Source: Betaproteobacteria bacterium | GTDB lineage: Bacteria > Pseudomonadota > Gammaproteobacteria > Burkholderiales > SG8-41 | Direction: 5' to 3' | NCBI GenBank assembly: GCA_020028375.1 | Contig: JAHZNX010000033.1 | Location: 1 to 12,634, forward strand | DNA: 12,634 nt | In this document: in pieces, positions 7,863-12,634 of the stretch | Numbering within the stretch: the stretch's first letter is position 1 | Layout of the letters: every line of letters begins with the position of its first letter | Translations under genes and position numbers: made by a program | Notes under the pieces: generated by a model | The model's database searches: none | What the model saw: the letters and a program-made list of their open reading frames with translations, nothing else | Told to the model about the DNA's origin: nothing

Positions 7863-9602
7863 ATGGCGTTGCAACCGGAACAGTCAGAGCGGCGGACGGC
7901 CCGGGCTGAGAAGCTCCGTCTCGGGCAGATACTCATCCAGCAGAAGCTGCTTACCGAGGAGCAGCTGAAGAGCGCGCTCCAGGAGCAGAAGCAGCTCGGG
8001 CGCCGGCTCGGTCGCGTCCTGACCGACAAAGGGATCATCACCGAGGAGCAGCTCGCGGAAGCCCTCGCCCGCCAGCTCAATCTTTCGTACGTCGACCTCA
8101 AGCATTTCAACATCAAGCGCGAGGTCGTGCTCAAGCTGCCGGAGTCGGCGGCACGGCGGTTCCGCGCGCTGGTGCTCGACGACGCCGGGGCGGCGTGCCA
8201 GGTCGGCATGTCCGACCCCACCGATCTCACGGCATACGACGAGATCGCGCGGATACTGAAGCGCAAAATCGAGATTGTTGTCGTCACAGGCGCGGAGGTG
8301 GTGCGCGCCCTGGACCGCATCTACCGCCGCACTGAGCAGATTGCAGGGCTCGCGCAGGAGCTTGGGGCCGAGCTGGGCGAAACCAACGTGGTGGACTTCG
8401 GCGCGTTGGCGGTGACGCCGGGGCTGGAGGAAGCGCCGGTGGTGAAGCTCCTGCAGACGGTGTTCGAGGACGCGGTGCAGCAGCGCGCCTCCGACATCCA
8501 CATCGAGCCGCAGGAGAAGAAACTGCAGATCCGCTTCCGCATCGACGGCGTGATGCACCTGCAGACGCAGGCCGATTCCAAGATCGCCGCCGCCCTGGCG
8601 CTGCGCCTGAAGCTCATGTCCGGACTTGACATCTCGGAGAAGCGGCTGCCGCAGGACGGACGCTTCGGCGTGAGAGTGCGCAACACTCAGGTCGACGTGC
8701 GGCTCTCGACCATGCCCACGCAGTATGGCGAGTCATCCGTGATGCGGCTCCTGAACCAGTCGGGCGGCGTGCTCGGCATCGACAGAATCGGCATGCCGGC
8801 GGAAATGGTGGAGCGGATGCGCGTCGTGATCAACCGCTCGAGCGGCATGGTGCTCGTGACCGGCCCCACGGGCAGCGGAAAAACGACGACGCTCTACGCG
8901 GCGCTGTCCGAGCTGAATACCCCCGAGCGCAAGATCATCACCGTCGAGGACCCGGTCGAATACCGGCTGCCCGGCATCAACCAGGTGCAGGTGAACGAGA
9001 AGATCGATCTCGGCTTCGAGCGCGTGCTGCGGTCCGCCCTGCGCCAGGACCCGGACGTGATTCTGGTGGGGGAGATGCGCGACAAGGCGACGGTGGAGAC
9101 CGGCATGCGCGCGGCGATGACCGGCCACATGGTGTTCTCCACCCTGCATACCAACGATGCCGTCTCGACGCCGGTGCGGCTGCTCGACATGGGCGCGCCG
9201 CGCTACATGGTGGCGCTCTCGCTCCAGCTGGTGCTTGCGCAGCGCCTGGTGAGCGTCGTGTGCGCAAGCTGCGCGAAGGAGCACAAACTGGCTCCGAACG
9301 AGCGCGAGTGGCTGCGCCTCGAGTTCGGCGATGCGGTGGACCGCCACCGCTACCTGAGCGGCGGCGGCTGCTCCCACTGCAACGGCACCGGCTTCTCCGG
9401 GCGCACCGGCGTCTACGAGATGCTGGAAATGACCAACCCGGTGGTGACCGCGGCGAACTCCGACGACCTCCAGGCGTTCATCAACGCGGCACGCGAGCAG
9501 ATGGCCGGCAACACGCTGCGCCGCCACGCCGCGATCCTGGCGGCGTCCGGCAGGACCACGGTGGACGAGGCGATGCGCATCAGCCACCAGCTCGAGGACT
9601 AG
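7863..9602 (+). CDS. mshE: Type IV pilus assembly ATPase, MshE-like, with c-di-GMP-binding MshEN domain
   Basis: A 579-residue cytoplasmic ATPase of the GspE/PilB family that powers pilin extraction and pilus extension. The N-terminus carries the two tandem 24-residue MshEN motifs: RLGQILIQQKLLTEEQLKSA and onward (19-42) and RLGRVLTDKGIITEEQLAEA and onward (48-71). In Vibrio MshE such motifs bind cyclic di-GMP. The ATPase core follows: ASDIHIEP (209-216), Walker A GPTGSGKTT (334-342), the Asp-box region around EDPVEY (362-367), Walker B-like DVILVGEMRD (398-407), STLHTND (426-432) and a CxxC...CxxC zinc site (Cys467, Cys470, Cys503, Cys506). All key residues look intact. The start is supported by GGAG eight bases upstream of the ATG. 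The stop is followed four bases later by a heptamer array. PilB is the alternative name; MshEN and the MshA-like pilin favour MshE. Confidence 0.9.
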   Translation: MALQPEQSERRTARAEKLRLGQILIQQKLLTEEQLKSALQEQKQLGRRLGRVLTDKGIITEEQLAEALARQLNLSYVDLKHFNIKREVVLKLPESAARRFRALVLDDAGAACQVGMSDPTDLTAYDEIARILKRKIEIVVVTGAEVVRALDRIYRRTEQIAGLAQELGAELGETNVVDFGALAVTPGLEEAPVVKLLQTVFEDAVQQRASDIHIEPQEKKLQIRFRIDGVMHLQTQADSKIAAALALRLKLMSGLDISEKRLPQDGRFGVRVRNTQVDVRLSTMPTQYGESSVMRLLNQSGGVLGIDRIGMPAEMVERMRVVINRSSGMVLVTGPTGSGKTTTLYAALSELNTPERKIITVEDPVEYRLPGINQVQVNEKIDLGFERVLRSALRQDPDVILVGEMRDKATVETGMRAAMTGHMVFSTLHTNDAVSTPVRLLDMGAPRYMVALSLQLVLAQRLVSVVCASCAKEHKLAPNEREWLRLEFGDAVDRHRYLSGGGCSHCNGTGFSGRTGVYEMLEMTNPVVTAANSDDLQAFINAAREQMAGNTLRRHAAILAASGRTTVDEAMRISHQLED

Positions 9603-9606
9603 AACT

Positions 9607-9648
9607 AGTTTCGAGTTTCGAGTTGCGAGTTTCCAGTTTCGAGTTGGC
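9607..9648 (+). repeat. Left heptamer array, six AGTTTCG-type units
   Basis: Six consecutive 7-mers: AGTTTCG, AGTTTCG, AGTTGCG, AGTTTCC, AGTTTCG, AGTTGGC. The array starts four bases after the mshE stop and ends three bases before the ATG of the four-helix-bundle gene. Its sequence is the inverted complement of the arrays on the other side of that gene; for example 9628-9645 is an exact 18-base inverted match to 10128-10145. Confidence 0.9.
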
Positions 9649-9651
9649 AGG

Positions 9652-10044
9652 ATGGCCACCTTCAAGCAGGTAGAAGAAATCCAGGCTTGGCAGAAGGCTC
9701 GGGCGCTCTGTAAGCGTATTTACTCGATCACGAATGATGGTCGGTTTGCGAGGGATTTCGGATTGCGTGACCAGATTCGGCGCGCCGCAGTGTCCGTCCT
9801 GTCCAATATTGCCGAAGGTTTTGAGCGCGGAGGCACCGGAGAGTTCGTGCAATTTCTTGCGATCGCCAAAGGCTCGGCCGGCGAAATGCGGGCGCAACTC
9901 TACGTGGCCCATGACCAGAGTTACATTGATCGGCATCAGTTTGATGAGTTGATCAAAGATGTCGACGAGGTTTCAAGGATGATCAACGGTTTGTTGGGCT
10001 ATCTCCGCAAGTCCGGAATCAAGGGGACGAGGTTCAAGCGCTGA
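9652..10044 (+). CDS. Four-helix-bundle protein of the 23S rRNA intervening-sequence (IVP/S23) family
   Basis: A 130-residue, all-helical cytoplasmic protein. Family signatures are clear: EIQAWQKARALCKRIY (9-24), DFGLRDQIRRAAVSVLSNIA (35-54) continuing into EGFER, and EFVQFLAIAKGSAGEMRAQL (64-83) followed by YVAHDQSYI. Relatives occur inside intervening sequences of bacterial 23S rRNA, as free-standing copies, and as distant kin of the Avd accessory protein of diversity-generating retroelements; biochemical function is essentially unknown, with nucleic-acid binding suspected. It interrupts the mshE-mshG pair and is visibly less GC-rich and less GC3-biased than its neighbours, which suggests acquisition. 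The ATG sits three bases after one heptamer array and the stop lies ten bases before the inverted array, so gene and repeats look like one cassette. The only Shine-Dalgarno-like sequence (GGCAGG) touches the ATG. Confidence 0.9.
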   Translation: MATFKQVEEIQAWQKARALCKRIYSITNDGRFARDFGLRDQIRRAAVSVLSNIAEGFERGGTGEFVQFLAIAKGSAGEMRAQLYVAHDQSYIDRHQFDELIKDVDEVSRMINGLLGYLRKSGIKGTRFKR

Positions 10045-10054
10045 CCGTGAATTT

Positions 10055-10088
10055 CGAACTCGAAACTCGAAACTCGAAACTGGAAACC
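10055..10088 (+). repeat. Right heptamer array A, CGAAACT-type units
   Basis: Units CGAACT (one base short), CGAAACT three times, then GGAAACC. It lies ten bases after the four-helix-bundle stop, inverted relative to the left array. It forms the first half of a 57-bp imperfect tandem duplication with array B (10055-10111 against 10112-10168, about 49 of 57 bases identical by eye). Confidence 0.9.
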
Positions 10089-10094
10089 TGAGGC

Positions 10095-10148
10095 ATGCGG
10101 CACTTCGCCTTCCAACTCGAAACTCGAAACTCGAAACTGGAAACTTAA
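10095..10148 (+). other. Seventeen-codon upstream ORF, apparently a duplicated mshG start
   Basis: ATG at 10095 reads MRHFAFQLETRNSKLET and stops at TAA 10146-10148, three bases before the mshG GTG and in the same frame. Its first codons resemble the true mshG start (VPQFAY), and the surrounding bases 10089-10110 match 10146-10167 at about 17 of 22 positions. The rest of the peptide is translated heptamer repeat. Whether it is translated is unknown; GAGG lies only one base before the ATG. If translated, termination could feed reinitiation at mshG. Confidence 0.45.
10112..10145 (+). repeat. Right heptamer array B, CGAAACT-type units
   Basis: Units CCAACT (one base short), CGAAACT three times, then GGAAACT. 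It is the second copy of array A at an offset of 57 bp. It ends six bases before the mshG GTG and occupies the position where a Shine-Dalgarno would be expected; GGAAA at 10139-10143 is the nearest purine run. Confidence 0.9.
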
Positions 10149-10151
10149 AGC

Positions 10152-11387
10152 GTGCCGCAATTCGCCTACACGGGGCGCGACGAGCGCGGGCAATTGGTGC
10201 AGGGCGAGCTCGAGGGCGCCAGCAGCAGCGTCGTCGCGGGTGCGCTGGTCAGCCAGGGCGTCACGCCGATCGAGATCACGGCCGCTGGCTCGGCCGCGCC
10301 GGGGGAGGCGCAGCCGGGACTACTCGAGCGGCTGACCGAGAAGAAGTTCGCGCCGACCGACGTGCTGATGTTCAGCCGCCAGATGAACACCCTGCTCAAG
10401 GCCGGCGTGCCGATGATGAGCGCGCTGAAAGGCCTCGAAGGATCCGGTGAGGACAAGGCCATTTCGCGCGTGATGCGCGATTTGCGCGAAGGCCTCGAGA
10501 GCGGGAACGAACTGTCCACCTGCCTTTTGCGCTATCCCAAGGTGTTCGATGCGTTCTACGTGGCGATGGTGCGCGTGGGCGAGTTCACCGGCACGCTCCA
10601 GGAAATATTCCTGCGCCTGTTCGATCACCTGGAATTCGAGAAATTCATGCGCGACCAGGTGCGCTCGGCGATCCGCTATCCCATGTTCGTCGTCATCACC
10701 ATGGCGATCGCGGTCATGGTCATCAATGTTTTCGTGATTCCCACCTTCGCCAAGGTGTATGCAGGCTTCAAGACCGAACTGCCGCTGATTACCAAGGGGC
10801 TGATCGCCTTCTCCAATTTCACGGTCGCCTACTGGCCCGCGCTGCTCGGCCTCCTCATCGTGCTGGCGTTCGGCTTCCGCTTCTACATCAATACCGGGAG
10901 GGGACGGCTCGTCTGGGACGAGTACAAGCTTAAGATCCCGATTGCGGGCCCGATCATACTCAACGCGACGCTCGCGCGTTTTGCGCGCAGCTTCGCGCTC
11001 GCGATCCGCAGCGGCGTGCCGGCAGTGCAGGCGCTTACGATCGTGGCGGGCACGGTAGACAACGCACACATGGCGCGCCATATCGAGGGAATGCGCGAGG
11101 GCGTGGAGCGCGGCGAATCGCTGCGGCGCACCGCGGCGGCAGCCGGCATTTTCACGCCGATGGTGCTGCAAATGCTGACGGTGGGCGAGGAGACCGGCGA
11201 GCTCGACGCGATGATGAACGAGATCGCGGAGCTCTACCAGCGCGACGTCGAGTACTCCCTCAAGAACCTCGCTGCGCAGATCGAGCCGATACTGATTATC
11301 GGGCTCGGCGCGCTGGTGCTGCTCCTCGCGCTCGGCGTGTTCCTGCCGATCTGGGACCTCGGCGGGGCGGCGCTCGGCAAGAAGTAG
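10152..11387 (+). CDS. mshG: Type IV pilus inner-membrane platform protein, MshG/PilC-like (GspF family)
   Basis: A 411-residue inner-membrane protein that forms the platform on which the assembly ATPase acts. It has the GspF architecture: an N-terminal cytoplasmic segment starting VPQFAYTGRDERG, then two homologous T2SSF domains (about 71-194 and 274-396). Repeat motifs include FSRQMNTLLKAGVPMMSALK (74-93) matched by FARSFALAIRSGVPAVQALT (277-296), and GEFTGTL (143-149) matched by GEETGEL (345-351). Three membrane segments fall at about 177-198, 227-246 and 380-400. The GTG at 10152 is the first usable start after an in-frame TAA at 10146, and it gives the canonical N-terminus. There is no proper Shine-Dalgarno because a heptamer array lies directly upstream. 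Normally this gene follows the ATPase gene closely; here the four-helix-bundle cassette separates them. Confidence 0.92.
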   Translation: MPQFAYTGRDERGQLVQGELEGASSSVVAGALVSQGVTPIEITAAGSAAPGEAQPGLLERLTEKKFAPTDVLMFSRQMNTLLKAGVPMMSALKGLEGSGEDKAISRVMRDLREGLESGNELSTCLLRYPKVFDAFYVAMVRVGEFTGTLQEIFLRLFDHLEFEKFMRDQVRSAIRYPMFVVITMAIAVMVINVFVIPTFAKVYAGFKTELPLITKGLIAFSNFTVAYWPALLGLLIVLAFGFRFYINTGRGRLVWDEYKLKIPIAGPIILNATLARFARSFALAIRSGVPAVQALTIVAGTVDNAHMARHIEGMREGVERGESLRRTAAAAGIFTPMVLQMLTVGEETGELDAMMNEIAELYQRDVEYSLKNLAAQIEPILIIGLGALVLLLALGVFLPIWDLGGAALGKK

Positions 11388-11405
11388 CGCGATCGATTTC
11401 GGGGC

Positions 11406-11434
11406 TGGTCAAGAGCGCGTCAGGGGGGTATAAT
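11406..11434 (+). promoter_or_regulatory. Sigma-70 promoter for the MshA-like pilin gene
   Basis: A perfect -10 TATAAT (11429-11434) stands 17 bp downstream of TGGTCA (11406-11411; 4 of 6 matches to TTGACA). The expected start site is near 11441, giving a leader of about 210 bases before the pilin ATG. It lies just after mshG, so the pilin can be expressed independently of mshE-mshG. Confidence 0.65.
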
Positions 11435-11651
11435 GGCGGCGCTTTTGCTTTGGCATTAAAGGGATACGATTGTTTGTTCGTGAAAGTTATCACGTTCCAC
11501 GGGGGCTCAAGTAGGAGGTTTGTGGCATCGTGACGAGCGGCTGCTGGATGCGGATGAGCGGCGTTGCTCTTGTGAGGTCGATCACTACCGCGGCGTCATC
11601 GAACGGGTAGACTTCTCGCCGGATTATTAACTTAGAGCGGAGGGAACTGCA
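11435..11651 (+). other. Long 5' leader of the pilin gene, no recognised RNA family
   Basis: About 210 bases between the promoter and the pilin ATG. It contains an isolated strong Shine-Dalgarno-like AGGAGG (11513-11518) that is not the one used by the pilin, a small hairpin candidate GAGC-GGCGTT-GCTC (about 11556-11569), and the pilin's own GGAGGGA just before 11652. Two overlapping short frames follow the AGGAGG: TTG 11520 to TAA 11630 (36 residues, charged, beginning with WHRDERLLDADERR after the start) and GTG 11530 (26 residues). Neither has ideal start spacing. I do not recognise a riboswitch. Confidence 0.4.
11520..11630 (+). CDS. Possible small ORF in the pilin leader, 36 residues, unknown
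   Basis: From a TTG at 11520 the frame encodes a charged peptide (WHRDERLLDADERRCSCEVD and 15 further residues, ending SPDY) with three Asp-Arg/Glu-rich blocks and two Cys. AGGAGG is present but only one base before the TTG, and third-position GC is lower than in neighbouring genes. It resembles no family I know and may be a non-translated leader. Listed because the composition is protein-like and the stop lies shortly before the pilin Shine-Dalgarno. Confidence 0.2.
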   Translation: MWHRDERLLDADERRCSCEVDHYRGVIERVDFSPDY

Positions 11652-12095
11652 ATGACTAAGCAACAGGGTTTTACGCTGATCGAGCTGGTGGTGGTGATCG
11701 TGATTCTTGGCATCCTTGCGGCAACCGCGCTGCCGCGGTTCGTCAATCTTCAGACTGACGCGCGGGTCGCCGCGGTGAACGGTATCGCGGGCGGGCTGCG
11801 TGGCGCGATTGGTCTGGTGAATGCGAAATGGATGGTCCTGGGCAGCGGCACGACCTCGATACCCGTGGTCGGCGGCACCGTTGACGTGGCGGGCGCGACG
11901 GGTTTGCCGCTAGGTACAGCGGCTGGAATCGGCGCCGCATTGAGCGACTGCGCGGCCGGGGCCGGGGCATGTCAGGGAAATACGGCAGTGTTTGCCGCAA
12001 CCTCGACTTTCACACCGTCCGGCGGCGGCGCGACGTGCCGGGCAGAGTACGTCGCGGCGACCGGCGCCGTCTCGGCCGTTACGTCGGGCTGCTAG
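11652..12095 (+). CDS. mshA: Type IV major pilin, MshA-like
   Basis: A 147-residue class III-signal prepilin. The leader is MTKQQG, cut between Gly6 and Phe7 by a prepilin peptidase not seen in this window. The mature N-terminus FTLIELVVVIVILGILAATA has Glu5 for assembly and the membrane/polymerisation helix. The sequence ALPRFVNLQTDARVAAVNGI (26-45) is typical of MSHA pilins. Four cysteines (100, 107, 129, 147) can form disulfides, the last being the C-terminal residue. Residues 113-128 are rich in Ala, Ser, Thr, Pro and Gly, like the low-complexity segments modified by PglL enzymes (inference). A strong GGAGGGA precedes the ATG. It has its own promoter and a strong terminator, consistent with high expression of a structural subunit. 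Confidence 0.9.
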   Translation: MTKQQGFTLIELVVVIVILGILAATALPRFVNLQTDARVAAVNGIAGGLRGAIGLVNAKWMVLGSGTTSIPVVGGTVDVAGATGLPLGTAAGIGAALSDCAAGAGACQGNTAVFAATSTFTPSGGGATCRAEYVAATGAVSAVTSGC

Positions 12096-12111
12096 AAGCA
12101 AACAGTCTTAA

Positions 12112-12132
12112 AGGCAGGTGAGATGCCTGCCT
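12112..12132 (+). other. Short hairpin downstream of the pilin gene
   Basis: AGGCAGG (12112-12118) and CCTGCCT (12126-12132) form a perfect 7-bp stem with a 7-base loop, 16 bases after the pilin stop and just before the terminator hairpin. It has no U-tract, so it may stabilise the mRNA 3' end rather than terminate. Confidence 0.45.
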
Positions 12133-12140
12133 GCGTGGAC

Positions 12141-12177
12141 AAGGGGTGAACCGCAGTCGGTTCACCCCTTTTTCTTT
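12141..12177 (+). terminator. Strong intrinsic terminator after the pilin gene
   Basis: A perfect 13-bp stem (AAGGGGTGAACCG 12141-12153 with its complement 12158-12170) closes a CAGT loop and runs into a T-rich tract (TTTTTCTTT, 12169-12177). It separates the major pilin from the next pilin-like gene, whose Shine-Dalgarno begins at once afterwards. Confidence 0.92.
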
Positions 12178-12187
12178 GGGGCGCCCT

Positions 12188-12634
12188 ATGACCGCGGATT
12201 TCGGGAACCCGATGATCGGCGTCCTCGGCACGGAGCGCGGCCGCGGGTTCACGTTGGTCGAGCTGGTCGTCGTCATCTCCATCGTGGGTCTCATGGCGGC
12301 GGTCATTGTGCCGCGGTTCGTCGGACGCGACACGTTCGCGTCGCGCGGGTTCCACGACGAGGCGCAGGCAGTGGTGCGCTACGCCCAGAAGACGGCCATC
12401 GCGTGGCGCAGGCCAGTATTCGTCTGCATCACCGCCACCGCCGTAAGCGCCGGGACCGTTTCCGGCTGTGGCACGCTGCTGGTTCACCCCGCTACCGGCG
12501 CCGCGCTCACGACGACGGCGCCCTCCGGTGTGACGCTGTCACCAATCGTAAACTTCAGCTTCGACGGCGGTGGGCGTCCGAGCCCGAACGCGCAGGTCAC
12601 GATCGCATTCACGAGCGGGATCGCCGGCGATCCC
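12188..12634 (+). CDS. Type IV minor pilin / pseudopilin (MshC/GspH-like), 3' end outside window
   Basis: Partial: 149 codons are visible and the frame is open at the right edge. A prepilin motif is clear: leader ending RGRG (Gly20), then FTLVELVVVISIVGLMAAVI, with Glu at mature position 5. VPRFVGRDTFASRGF and AQAVVRYAQKTAIAWRRPV then follow, the N-terminal pattern of GspH/FimT and MshC-type minor pilins. These prime the pilus tip. A start at 12188 gives a 20-residue leader with GGGG six bases upstream; ATG 12212 (MIGVLG) would give a 12-residue leader and is also plausible. It lies 17 bases before the ATG downstream of the intrinsic terminator's stem, so its transcription depends on read-through or on a promoter I could not identify. 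Confidence 0.82.
   Translation, partial: MTADFGNPMIGVLGTERGRGFTLVELVVVISIVGLMAAVIVPRFVGRDTFASRGFHDEAQAVVRYAQKTAIAWRRPVFVCITATAVSAGTVSGCGTLLVHPATGAALTTTAPSGVTLSPIVNFSFDGGGRPSPNAQVTIAFTSGIAGDP

Noticed and set aside
9603..10151. CRISPR array or diversity-generating retroelement
   Set aside because: The repeats are 7 bp, contiguous and without spacers, and no reverse transcriptase or template/variable repeat pair is visible, although the helical-bundle protein is distantly like Avd.
11435..11651. Cyclic di-GMP (GEMM) riboswitch in the pilin leader
   Set aside because: Considered because of the c-di-GMP link of MshE, but the conserved GEMM core sequences are absent.

Overview
The window looks like a chromosomal segment of a GC-rich (roughly mid-60s %) Gram-negative bacterium, most likely a betaproteobacterium. 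I infer this from gene order and protein style: gpmI-envC-ctpA diverging from rhodanese-grxC-secB-gpsA, a PglL-type glycosyltransferase, and MSHA-like pilus genes. No rRNA or tRNA gene is present to fix the taxon.

Left part (1-3180, minus strand): a compact operon reading right to left, gpmI (glycolytic phosphoglycerate mutase), envC (activator of cell-wall amidases, its GTG start overlapping the gpmI stop), then an S41 processing protease (ctpA-like) that runs off the left edge.

Middle (3215-7744, plus strand): divergent from gpmI is a pglL-like O-oligosaccharyltransferase. It is followed without real gaps by a membrane-anchored rhodanese, glutaredoxin 3, the export chaperone SecB, a periplasmic SH3-domain protein and glycerol-3-phosphate dehydrogenase gpsA. 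The rhodanese-grxC-secB-gpsA string and its divergence from gpmI-envC match the E. coli yibN/gpmI neighbourhood; pglL and the SH3 gene are the additions.

Right part (7863-12634, plus strand): an MSHA-like type IV pilus block. It has an assembly ATPase with a c-di-GMP-binding MshEN domain (mshE-like), an inner-membrane platform protein (mshG-like), a sigma-70 promoter with a long leader, a major MshA-like pilin, a strong intrinsic terminator, and the start of a second pseudopilin. The upstream PglL could glycosylate these pilins (inference).

The most unusual structure is at 9603-10150. A lower-GC gene for a 23S-rRNA-intervening-sequence-type four-helix-bundle protein sits between mshE and mshG, bracketed by 7-bp tandem repeats in inverted orientation (AGTTTCG on the left, CGAAACT on the right). 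The right-hand array occurs twice as part of a 57-bp tandem duplication that carries a decayed copy of the first codons of mshG, leaving a 17-codon in-frame upstream ORF. Two other gene junctions (secB/SH3 and SH3/gpsA) also consist of 7-bp repeats, each with a different unit, and they abut or contain the start codon. This points to a heptamer-repeat process acting at gene junctions in this genome, with the four-helix-bundle gene as a possible passenger or partner.
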